Origin: an uncultured Actinomycetes bacterium
GTDB lineage: Bacteria; Actinomycetota; Thermoleophilia; RBG-16-64-13
Assembly (NCBI GenBank): GCA_937148845.1
Contig: CAKZRW010000096.1
Location: 1 to 60,764, forward strand
Length of the DNA: 60,764 bases
Reading direction: 5' to 3'
The translations under genes were made by a program, and so were the position numbers. Shown here piece after piece: positions 28,753 to 38,246 of this stretch. The stretch's first letter is position 1. Every line of letters starts with the position of its first letter. The notes below the pieces were generated by a model. That model worked only from the letters and a program-made list of their open reading frames with translations, made no database searches and had not been told where the DNA came from.

Positions 28753-30332
28753 ATGCGTTTTCTGGCCATGATGGTGGTACTCCTCCTCCTCCTCCTCACG
28801 ACTGGAGCCGCCCTTGCGGCCTGCGCCCAGACTGGTAGTGACGTCACCGTTCCAGGCTCTACATCCGCTACCACTTCCCCCGCCCACACAACGCCGGTCA
28901 GCCCGAGCACGGTGCCCCAAGTCACTGTGACCGAGGTCACCCTGCCCAACTTGAGCATCGCTCCCCTCAATTCGGCGTTTCTGGACTCGCTCCTCAAACC
29001 AGTCGCTGAGCTGTGGTCCCCCGACGTCGGCAGGCCCCTCGGTCTGCGACCGTTGACCCAAGATTTCGGCGGGCTGCGCGGTCTCTTGGTCCCCCTGCTT
29101 CCAGAAGGCACCGCCGATAGTGAGACCTCCCCGGCCCCCGCCTCTTTGCCTGCGGCCTACGACCTACGGTCTCAGCAGAAGCTCACCCCAGTGAAAGACC
29201 AGAACTCGTACGGTACCTGCTGGTCCTTTGCCACGCTCGGTTCGCTGGAGTCGCGCCTGATGCCGGCTCGCCAGTGGGACTTCTCCGAGGACAACATGGT
29301 CCTGAGAAGCGGTTTCGATCATGAAGGCAGCACGTACAACTGGGGCGGTAATCTCCAGATGTCAACGGCCTATCTAGCCCGCTGGGATGGGCCGATCAGG
29401 CAAGAGGATGACCCCTATGGCGACGACTACAACCCGCCCGACCTCGAGCCTCGCTTACATGTCCAGAGCGTCAAGTGGCTCCCAGCCCGGTCCCACGCGC
29501 TCGACAACGATAACCTCAAACAAGCGGTAAGGAGATTTGGCGGGGTGTACGTGGGCATGTGCTGGCAAGGGGCGGCCGCTGGCTCCACCTATTTCGACCC
29601 CCGCAACGCCAGCTATTACTACTTCGGTTTCTCCTACGCCAACCACGCCGTCCTGGCCGTCGGTTGGAATGACAACTATCCGGCCAGCAACTTCGTCATG
29701 CCGCCGCCGGGGAATGGAGCCCTCATCGTCAAGAACAGCTGGGGCGCGGCTTTGGCGATGACGGGTTCTTCTATGTGTCTTACTGTGACAACATTTTCGG
29801 CCGCACCGATGTGATGGGCACGGTCAGCGGAGCCGAATCGCCCTCGAACTACGACCGCGTCTATCACTACGATCCCCTCGGCCAGGTCGGAGCGGTGGGC
29901 TTCGATGATCCTACCGCCTGGTTCGCCAATGTCTTCACCGCGGCGGAGGACTCCTTCCTTCACGCCGTGAGTTTCTACACTCTCGCACCCGGCACCCAGT
30001 TCGTGGTCTATCACGGACCCGACCTGGGCTCTCTTCAGCCGCAGGCTCAAGGCACCTTGGCCTACATGGGCTATCACACTGTGAAGCTGTCCAAACCTGT
30101 GTCGCTCAGGGGCGGGCAGCCCTTCGTAATCGCAGTGAAGCTGGTATCTCTTGGGACCAGCGAACCGGTAGCCATAGAGTATCCGCTTCGTGGTCTCGCG
30201 AGCGCGGCCAAGGCCGACCTGGGCCAGAGCTACATCAGCGCTGATGGCAAGGATTGGTCTGACGTGACGGTAGTGTGGAATCCGGAGGCTGATGTCTGTC
30301 TGAAGGCTTTCGCCAAACTGACGAGCAAGTGA
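28753..30332 (+). pseudogene. Papain-like (C1) lipoprotein peptidase with C-terminal beta domain, frameshifted
   Basis: One gene read in two frames. The first part has a lipoprotein signal (VVLLLLLLTTGAALAAC), a Ser/Thr/Pro-rich linker and a C1 peptidase with catalytic Cys in DQNSYGTCWSFATL, His in YANHAVLAVGWN and Asn in IVKNSWG. Right after NSWGA, near 29748, the frame shifts: adding one G in the GCGGC run restores GAGFGDDGFFYVSYCDN and a ~180-residue C-terminal domain ending at 30332. As given, the protein would end at 29814 having lost the C-terminal domain but kept all catalytic residues. It is a surface-anchored protease with a lectin-like tail by analogy. Either real decay or a one-base assembly error. 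Confidence 0.8.
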
Positions 30333-30351
30333 GCACAAGGGGGGAGACCCC

Positions 30352-33151
30352 GTGTTCGAGTTCTCAATCGAAGGTCAGCCTGCCGCAAAGAAGTTCCAGC
30401 TCACCCAAAGCACGGCGGGAGTGGGCCGGGACCCCACCAACGCCCTCCACTTGGATGACCCCCGAGTGTCCCGTTTCCACGCCTGCCTTATAGCTACCGA
30501 GGAGGGCTGCTTGCCCACGGACCTCGGTAGCGCCAACGGCACCCGGGTGAACGGCGAGGAACTGGAGCCGCGCGTGGAGCGTAGACTCGCGGCCGGTGAC
30601 CGTCTCGAGGTGGGACCTTTCGTCCTCCACTGCAGGATTGTGGCTGCCGACACGCAGGCCCCGAGCTCGCAACAGGTGGTTGTCACTACCGGTCTTGCGG
30701 CCTGCTTGCGAGTGGTCACACCGGAGGGAGCGACGGAGCATGTCTTGGTGGGCGACGAGCTGACCCTGGGGCGAGATCCCACCAATGATATCGTGGTCGA
30801 GGCCGATACGGTCTCGCGGCGGCACGCTTCGCTTGTGCGCCGCGACGGCGAGTGGGAAATCATCGACCTGGGCAGTACTAACGGTCTGCAGAGCCTCGCA
30901 GGCCGAAGGGTAGAGCGGGCTGTCCTTCGTGACGGAGAGCGACTGCTGGTAGGACAGTCAGTGGAGCTCCAGTTCAGCCGGGGCGCACCTTCTGCTCCAC
31001 CCGCTCCTTCTATTGCCCCCTGCCCGTCGGCCGCCGGTCCCGCCTCTCCACCCCGACCGCCGACCCGGGAGATCGCTTTGCCCAGTGACGTCCCTCTCGT
31101 CCTAGGTCGAGGGGAACAAGCCGACTTAGTCCTCGCTCACCCCCAGGTTTCCAAGAACCACGCCCGCATCACCAGGCGGGGAGGCCGCTACGTGGTCGAG
31201 GACTTGAGAAGCACGTCCGGCACTTACGTGAACGGCCAGCCGGTCAGAGCGCATCCTCTGCGAGAGGGCGACGAACTACGGGTGGGGAGCAGCCGGCTCA
31301 TCCTGCGTGAGAACAAGCTTCAGGTGCTGGACGAGGCGGGCAATCTGCGCCTTGACGCTTTCCATCTGTCGCGCGAGGTCGGGAAGGGCAGGGTCATCCT
31401 CAGTGACGTCTCCCTCTCCATTCTTCCCCGCGAATTCGTCGCCATCGTGGGCGGAAGCGGTTCAGGTAAGACCACCCTGCTGAACGCGCTCTGCGGGTTC
31501 CAGCCTGCCAGCACAGGCCGAGTCCTCCTGAACGGTGTAGACCTCTACCAGAGCTTTAGTGCTTACCGCAACGAGCTAGGGTATGTCCCGCAAGACGACA
31601 TCATCCACCGTGACCTCCCTGTCATGCGCGCTCTGAACTACGCCGCCGCCCTGCGCATGCCGCGTGACACCAGTGAATTCGAGCGCCGCCAGCGGGTACA
31701 GGAAGTCCTCCACCAGCTCGACATCCATAGTTGCTGGGACCGGCCAATGAAGCAGCTGAGCGGGGGACAGCGCAAGCGGGTGTCCATGGGCGTAGAGTTG
31801 CTGACCCGGCCCAGTCTCTTCTTCCTCGACGAGGCTACCTCCGGCCTGGATCCCGGCACCGAAGCCCAACTCATGCGACTCCTGCGCCGGCTGGCAGACG
31901 AGGGCCGGACGGTAGTGCTGGTGACCCACGCCACCAAGAACGTCATGATGTGCGACAAGGTGGTGTTCCTGGCTCGCGGCGGTCACCTAGCCTACTTCGG
32001 GACCCGAGGAGGCCCTGCGCTACTTCGAGGTGGGCGACTTCGACGAGATATACACGCGCTTGGACGAAGGGCAACCCCTCGGTTGGAGCCAGCGGTTCCG
32101 CTCCTCACCCCTCTTCCGGGAGAACGTCGAAGCCCGGCTTTCTACCGCTCTTCCGCACGCGATGCCACCCTCGCCGGATTTGCCCTCGCCGGCCTCTCCC
32201 AAGATTACCTCCCCGCCCTCCGCAGCCTCTATCCCGCATGCTCATGCTCATGCCCGCAGCCGCCACGGGGTATCGGCACTGCAGCAGTTCCTGGTTCTCA
32301 GCCGAAGACAGCTCGATACCATCTGGAGCGACAAGAAGACAGCCCTCCTGTTGCTGGCCCTCGCTCCTCTCCTCGGCGTGCTCGACTTTCTCATCTGGCG
32401 GCGCGACATGTTCGACCCCCGTACAGGAAGCGCCACTCAGGCGGTGATGATGTTCTTCATCACGGCCATCATCAGCATCCTGATCGGGACCATCACCTCA
32501 GTCCGCGAGATCGTCAAAGAGGACGCCATCTACCGGCGAGAGCGCATGGTAGGGCTGCAGGTACTGCCCTTCGTAGGCTCCAAGGCGGCTGTGGGCTTCC
32601 TGTTCGCGGTCTATAGCTCGGTAATGTTGTTCGTCTTCATGATCGCCGCGGTCGATTTCTCTCATCTCACTGCCACCCAGACTCTCGCCCTCTTAGTACC
32701 GCTCATTCTGGGGACGTTCGCGGGGGTCATGTAGGGTCTCCTGGTCTCGGCTTTAGCCCCCACCGAAGACCGGGCTATGCTGCTGGTCATCGCTGTCCTT
32801 ATCCCGCAGTTCGTGTTCTCCGGCGGCATCATCCCCATCAAGAAAATCGGTTTCGCCGGCACCGTTCTCGGCTAGCTGACCTCGGCCCGCTGGGAACTGG
32901 GGGCGATAGTCACCTCTGCCAGAGTGACGGGCGGCTCCGGGTTGGGCGGGGATTTGGAAAGTCTTTCCCTACCCGGGCTACAGAGCCTCGGCAGTCTGAG
33001 CGACCGCCAGGGTCTGGTCACTTCGCTCCGGGACCAGTATGGGGATATCCTCAATGTCAACGTGGACCTCCACTGGCTCATGTCCCTGCTCCTCTCGCTG
33101 GTCCTCTTCATGCTGGTGCTCTTGCTCCAAAAACGCAAAGACAGGCTGTGA
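30352..33151 (+). pseudogene. FHA3-ABC ATPase-ABCG-type permease fusion, interrupted by a frameshift and two TAG codons
   Basis: From a GTG behind AAGGGGGGAG. Three FHA phosphothreonine-binding domains (~1-95, 118-205, 235-320; each with GR...SR/K..HA and a STNG/SANG/STSG motif), then an ATPase (Walker A GGSGSGKTTLL ~366, signature LSGGQRKRVSMG, Walker B LFFLDEATSGLD) and an ABCG-type membrane half. The frame shifts near 32002-32009 and continues in another frame. That frame is cut by TAG at 32732-32734 and again at 32873-32875, yet the homology (GLLVSALAPTEDRAMLLVIAVLIPQFVFSGG, LTSARWELGAIV) runs on to TGA at 33151. TAG ends other genes here, so ambers are probably nonsense mutations. The adjacent kinase could phosphorylate its FHA ligands. 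Confidence 0.82.
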
Positions 33152-33231
33152 CCGAGCGGGTGGCGCGGCCCGGGACTGCAATGCAAGCAGGTAAAGACTT
33201 GGCAGCGACTGGTAGAAAAGCCTGCTGAAAA

Positions 33232-35244
33232 ATGGAGAAGCAGGCAGGCGAAACCTTCGGACGGTACCTGATCCGCGAAGTCGTCGGCGCGGGAGGCATG
33301 GCCACTGTCTATAGAGCCCATGACCCTGTGCTGGAGCGGGAGGTCGCGATCAAGGTCCTCCATCCCCACCTGGCTCGGGACGAAGCCTCTGTGGGTCGGT
33401 TCCGCCATGAGGCTCGGGCAGTGGCTGCCCTCCGCCACCCCAATATCGTGCGGGTGTACGACGCGGGCGTCGAGAACGACCAACACTTCATGGTCATGGA
33501 ATTCATCGACGGGGGGACATTGGCGGCTCGCCTGCGCGGGGCTGAGACCGCCACGGGGCTTCCCGGCGAACAGGTGCTGCGACTGGTACTTCCTCTCTGT
33601 GCCGCCATCGATTACGCCGCCGGTGAGGGTATGGTCCATCGTGACGTCAAGCCCAGCAACATCATGCTGACCCGGAGCGGAGACCCCGTCCTGACCGACT
33701 ACGGGATATCCGCCTGTTAGGCGGAACCACCTTCACCGCCTCAGGCATGGTGATAGGTAGCGCCCACTACATGGCCCCGGAACAAGCCCAGGGACTCGCG
33801 GTGGACGTCCGCACCGACATCTATGCGTTGGGGGTGGTCATCTTCGAGATGTTGGCCGGCCGCGTCCCTTTCGACGCAGACACTACCGGCTCGATCCGTG
33901 CTCAGCACCTGGTGGCCCCCGTGCCTCTGCTTAGCTCTTACAATCCCCGACTCCCGGCGGGGGTCCAAGCCGTCCTGGAGAAAGCCCTGGCCAAAGAACC
34001 GGGGGCTCGCTATCAGGCCGCCCGAGAATTAGGGCAAGCGTTGGCCCTCGCGTTGACTCTCCCCTCGACCCGGGTGGAGAGTCCGCCACCCGCTCCCCCG
34101 CAGCAGGAAACCCGCCGGCTGGGCGAACCTCCTCAGGACCTGGGGGTTCAGTTTGAGGTGCCCTATCCCTTCCTGCCAGAAGAGACCCCTGTCCGAGCCG
34201 GCCTCGGCCAGCGTCTACGCAGACACCCTGGCTGGCTAGCAGGCGGAGGAGTAGTGGTGCTCCTTGCTGTCATCCTGGCCGCTACTCTGGGTGGCAGAGG
34301 CGAGCCTTCTTCCTCCACAGCGACCACCCCGCCTCTTGAGGGGGCCATCTCCAGCCTGGTCTCCTCAGTGGCGACAGCTCCTTTCATGACCACTGAGTCG
34401 ACCCTGAGCACGCTCACGCCCGATGGGAGCGTGCCGTCGGGCCGGTCAGCGGCTCTGCGCGCAGAAGCCGAAAGTCTCCTTAGGGCTGGTAAGTTCAACG
34501 AGGCTATCGCCAAGTACACGGAGGCCCTGCGTATCGACCCGAATGATGCCAAGGCCCGCACCGGGATAGGTGTCGCCTGCTACGACCTGCCCAGCTCACC
34601 GCAGCTTGCCGCCCAGCACTTGGAGACTGCCGTGGCCTTGGCGCCGGGGAACGTCCAAGCTTGGGCATTTCTCGGGGCCAGCCGGTACGTGGCCATTGAT
34701 AGCACCGACGGCACCGACTACTCTTCTGCCCAGCAAGCCTGCAATCGGGCCGTGGAGCTAGACCCCGGGTTCGCCTTGGCTCATGGGTTCCCAGCGAAGA
34801 TACATCTGGCAAGCGGCCAGCCTGCGGAGGCCTTGGCCGAAGCCTCTCAGGCCCTGACTCTGGGGCCCGATGAGCCCGAGGTCTTGGTGGCGATGGGCGA
34901 CGTGAAGACGGACGCAGAGGATTTGGGCCAAGGGTGATCTGGAGGGAGCCAAAGTCAACCTGCGCAAGGCTATCGCTTTCGATGACACCGATGCCATGGC
35001 GCACTGGGCGCTGGGGGCGGTCCTCTACCGGCAGGAGGAGTACCCTGCCGCTCTTCCTGAGCTTGAACGCGCCGTAGCCCTCCGGCCTATCAACGCCGGC
35101 ATGTGGGAGTGGTTGGGCGCCTGCTATTACGCCTTGGAACGCTGGCAAGACGCGCGAACAGCCCTGGAGAAGGCGCTCGCCTTGGGCCCCAGCCGCGACA
35201 GTGCCCGCGAACTGCTTGACGAACTTACCGCCGCGGGCCACTAA
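33232..35244 (+). pseudogene. Membrane Ser/Thr protein kinase with extracytoplasmic TPR repeats, two frameshifts
   Basis: The PknB-type kinase starts at ATG 33232: glycine loop GAGGMATVYRAH, lysine in VAIKVLHPH, HRDVKPSN catalytic loop, and DYG instead of DFG. The reading frame breaks near 33714-33720 (one base lost), then resumes as GGTTFTASGMVIGSAHYMAPEQAQG. After the C-lobe comes a Pro-rich juxtamembrane stretch, a membrane helix (WLAGGGVVVLLAVILAATLGG) and TPR repeats. A second shift near 34915-34927 leads to TGA at 34935, while the TPRs continue in another frame to 35244. All essential kinase motifs except the interrupted activation segment are intact. It pairs naturally with the upstream FHA-ABC gene. 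Confidence 0.82.
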
Positions 35245-35368
35245 TAGAACAACGAAGATCTTGAAACAGAAGCCGTAGGGTTGCTGCGCGCCCGAAGGCG
35301 TGGCAACGCGAGACCCGGGCAAGGCGCGGCGGCGAGGCGCCCGGACTCGGCGAGGAGAGGAGACTCAC

Positions 35369-36916
35369 TTGAACAGACCCCTGGCCCCCGCCGTTCAGAC
35401 CGAGCTCGGGCAGCACCTTTGGCGCATATTGATCCTGGGCTCCATCGGGATGTTCATGGGCACTCTGGTCACCACGGTGGTGGCCGTCGCCCTGCCGGTC
35501 ATGGGACCGGCTCTCCAGCTTAGCTACTCCGAGGCTCTGTGGATACAGGCCGGCTACGTGATCACCATGTGCATTTTCCTCATCCCGGTGGGGCGTCTGG
35601 CCGACAGGCACGGTCTTCTTCGCTTCTATCTCTTGGGAATGGCCATCTTTCTCGTTTTCTCGGTCGCCTGTGCGCTGGCCTTCTCCGGCCCCTTTCTGAT
35701 AGTGGTGCGCTGTCTGCAAGGATCCGGCGCCGCCTTCACAGCTGCGGCGGCCCCGGCTCTCATCACGACGGTCTTCCCGCCCGAGTGGCGGGGACGCGGT
35801 CTAGGGCTCAACGCCATGGCAGGCTACCTGGGCCTCATGGCCGGACCGCCTCTCGGCGGGCTGATCGTCACTCACACCAGCTGGCGGTGGATATTCCTCA
35901 TCAACGTACCCCTCGCCTTGGGCACCCTTGCTAACGGCTGGTTCCTACTGGGGGATGAGCGTCGCGACCGGGCCGCCCAGCGAGGCAAAAGTGTCCCGGG
36001 GGCAAGTGCAGCAGGACCTTCCCCGTCGGCACCGAGTCAGGCCCCCGCTCACCACGGGCTGGGCCTGGACTGGCCGGGGACTGCACTCCTGGCCGTGTTC
36101 TTGGTCTGCCTCCTTGGGCCGCTGATCAGCGTGCCCTTCTGGGGTTGGCTCAGCGTACGCACTCTCCTGTTGCTGGGTGTGTTCGTGGTGTTCGCGGTCC
36201 TTTTCGTGCTGGTAGAGTCCCGTACCACCGACCCCCTTCTCGACCTCGATCTGGTCCGGAAGAACCGGGTGTTCGCCGCCAGTACTTTCGCCGCTTTTCT
36301 CAACTACGCCGCCATCTACGGGGTGACCACCTTGACTGCAGTCTTCCTGGAACTCAGCCAGGGCTACTCGCCGCAACACGCCGGTCTGTTGCTCTTGGTG
36401 CAGCCGGCCTTCATGGCCGCCCTCTCTCCCTTGTTCGGACGCCTTTCTGACCGTATCGGGTCCAGACCCCCAGTAGCCGCCGGTATGCTGCTCATCGCTC
36501 TAGGAACAGCGCAATTAGGCCTGCTACCTTCGCCCACCCCCGCTTCGCGAGTGGTGCTGGCCTTGGCCACGGTGGGACTGGGCATGGCCGCCTTCAGCGC
36601 ACCCAATACCTCCGCGGTCATGGGAGCTGTGAAAAAATCCGAGCTGAGTCTAGCTTCCGGGTTCCTGGGTACCATGCGCACAGCTGGGCAGGCCGTGTCT
36701 ATCGCTCTGCTCGGAGCTATCGCCGCCTCGGGGCTGGGTCCGGTCGGCGGACGCGTCCTCTTCTTAGGGGAGAAGGCGAGTGAAGCCGCCGCGGAATCTT
36801 TTGCCGGAGGCTATCACACCGCCATGCTGGTAGCCGCGGGATTGGCCATAGCCGGTGCTTTGGTGTCACTGGTGCAGGGACCTCGTCGGATCACAGACCT
36901 TGCTTCCGGGGGGTGA
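35369..36916 (+). CDS. MFS drug:H+ antiporter-like transporter (DHA2 type)
   Basis: About 515 residues with ~14 hydrophobic segments: start region LGSIGMFMGTLVTTVVAVALPVMG, motif A GRLADRHGLLRFY and motif C-like MAGPPLGGLIVTHTSWRWIFLIN. A cytoplasmic loop in the middle (~200-235) is rich in Ala, Pro and Ser. TTG at 35369 is favoured as the start because GAGGAGAGGAGAC lies just upstream; an open frame begins at 35300 with a basic, poorly conserved leader. It precedes the deoxyribosyltransferase-like fusion by 3 bases and is probably co-transcribed with it. Confidence 0.88.
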   Translation: MNRPLAPAVQTELGQHLWRILILGSIGMFMGTLVTTVVAVALPVMGPALQLSYSEALWIQAGYVITMCIFLIPVGRLADRHGLLRFYLLGMAIFLVFSVACALAFSGPFLIVVRCLQGSGAAFTAAAAPALITTVFPPEWRGRGLGLNAMAGYLGLMAGPPLGGLIVTHTSWRWIFLINVPLALGTLANGWFLLGDERRDRAAQRGKSVPGASAAGPSPSAPSQAPAHHGLGLDWPGTALLAVFLVCLLGPLISVPFWGWLSVRTLLLLGVFVVFAVLFVLVESRTTDPLLDLDLVRKNRVFAASTFAAFLNYAAIYGVTTLTAVFLELSQGYSPQHAGLLLLVQPAFMAALSPLFGRLSDRIGSRPPVAAGMLLIALGTAQLGLLPSPTPASRVVLALATVGLGMAAFSAPNTSAVMGAVKKSELSLASGFLGTMRTAGQAVSIALLGAIAASGLGPVGGRVLFLGEKASEAAAESFAGGYHTAMLVAAGLAIAGALVSLVQGPRRITDLASGG

Positions 36917-36919
36917 AGC

Positions 36920-38227
36920 ATGCCGCGCAAGTTACGCGTCTATCTAGCCGGACCCATCACCGGCTGCACCGAGGAGCAGGTCAGATGGTGGCGAGAGGAG
37001 GTCAAGAGGCGTCTTGCCCATGAGTTCGAGTTCGAGGACCCCACTGACTGGGCCAACGGGAGACCCATCCCCTTCGAGATCGAGAAGATCCAGGCCTGCG
37101 ATATCGTCCTGGCCAACATGTGGAAAGAGTCCATCGGTACCACGGTAGGTATCATCCGCGCCAACGAACAGGGCAAGCCGGTGGTGCTTGTAGATCCCAA
37201 CCATATGAACAACGCCATCCTTCAGTCCCTGATACAACCAGAAAAGCCGGTAAGGAGCATCGAAGAAGCCTGCCGCAGGCTGCAAGAGATAGCCAAAGAG
37301 CTCAAGCCTCTGCGGGTACTGAAGAAGGACGGCCGCGAAGAAGAGTTCTCCCCCGGGAAGCTCACCCGCTCGGTAGCCCGAGCTGCAGCGGAGGCCGGTG
37401 TCCACGACCCTAATCTCGAGCAGCTCATCGCCAAGCCGGTAATAGACGAACTGCGCCGCCTGGGCGAGGAGCGGTCGGGGCCTTTCACCGAGGCGTCGGT
37501 CACCACCGAGGAGATAAGGCACAGGCTCCTCGACCGTCTGGAATCTCTGGCTGCCCGTCCTGAGCTTACTACCGATCTGCACGAACGGGCCAAACGGGTG
37601 CTGGCGGCCTGGCGTAACAAGGAGCAACAGAAGAAAGGGGAGCAAGCCATCCGGGAGGCCGAGCAGCGGGTCCGCAAGGCCGAAGAGGAAGCAGAGCACT
37701 GGAAAAGACTGTTCCTCAGTCTGAAGGACAAGGGCCTCCCCTCCCCCGAACCGGGCACGGCAGAAGGCCCGGTCGAGGTCTCCCGTTTCAAGAGCGCGGA
37801 GCAGCTTCTGGACAGGTTCATGAAGAAGTGGGGCTCTTTTGTGGTGATCCACACCGAGGCGCTGGCCACAGCACGCCGGCTCAAGCCTCCCCTTACTGCC
37901 AAAGAACGCGACGAGCTCTACGAACTTCTAGAGCAGCTGGGGGAGCTGGCCCGCGACCGGGCGCTGGCTCTCGCGGAAGGAAGCCGACTGCCCACTTTCG
38001 AGGAGCGCTTCGGCGACCGCTACGCCGCGACCGAGTCGGCAGAGACCAAGAAGCGCTATCGCCATGAGTTCCGCGAATACGAAGGAAGACAGTACCTGGG
38101 GCTTCAGCATCTCAAAGCCAGAGTAGAGTCCAGCGAGCGCCTCCGCGTGTACTTCGACCAGTTACCTTCCGGTCAGTTCCTGGTGGGCTGGATCGGCCAC
38201 CGCAAGATCTATAGCGTGGACGGCTGA
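36920..38227 (+). CDS. Nucleoside-deoxyribosyltransferase-like domain fused to ATP-cone and coiled coil
   Basis: A 435-residue protein of unusual architecture. Residues 1-~105 look like the nucleoside 2-deoxyribosyltransferase/TIR-like Rossmann fold (LRVYLAGPITGCT, ACDIVLANMW, KPVVLVDP), but the usual catalytic Glu site is replaced (ESIGTTVGII). Residues ~129-212 are an ATP-cone (RVLKKDGREEEFSPGKLTRSVARAAAEAG), the nucleotide-sensing domain of ribonucleotide reductases and NrdR. A charged coiled coil spans ~220-268. The C-terminal ~165 residues are helical and unrecognised. The ATG follows GGGGGGTGA and is 3 bases after the MFS stop. A nucleotide-sensing or signalling role is inference; the combination is not one I recognise. 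Confidence 0.7.
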   Translation: MPRKLRVYLAGPITGCTEEQVRWWREEVKRRLAHEFEFEDPTDWANGRPIPFEIEKIQACDIVLANMWKESIGTTVGIIRANEQGKPVVLVDPNHMNNAILQSLIQPEKPVRSIEEACRRLQEIAKELKPLRVLKKDGREEEFSPGKLTRSVARAAAEAGVHDPNLEQLIAKPVIDELRRLGEERSGPFTEASVTTEEIRHRLLDRLESLAARPELTTDLHERAKRVLAAWRNKEQQKKGEQAIREAEQRVRKAEEEAEHWKRLFLSLKDKGLPSPEPGTAEGPVEVSRFKSAEQLLDRFMKKWGSFVVIHTEALATARRLKPPLTAKERDELYELLEQLGELARDRALALAEGSRLPTFEERFGDRYAATESAETKKRYRHEFREYEGRQYLGLQHLKARVESSERLRVYFDQLPSGQFLVGWIGHRKIYSVDG

Positions 38228-38246
38228 GCTGGCACGCTTTCATGAT

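Noticed and set aside
29740-29760. Programmed frameshift in the C1 peptidase gene
   Set aside because: No slippery heptamer plus downstream structure is obvious, and similar one-base losses occur in several unrelated genes, so a common cause such as decay or error is more likely.
32732-32875. TAG codons in the ABC gene as pyrrolysine sites
   Set aside because: TAG ends several other genes in this window normally (for example korB and the 1175-residue fusion), no Pyl genes are visible and Pyl is not known in ABC transporters; nonsense mutation or error is simpler.
34935-34937. TGA in the kinase/TPR gene as a Sec codon
   Set aside because: The TPR homology continues in a different frame after this TGA, not in the same one, so a base indel explains it and no Cys is expected in a TPR there.
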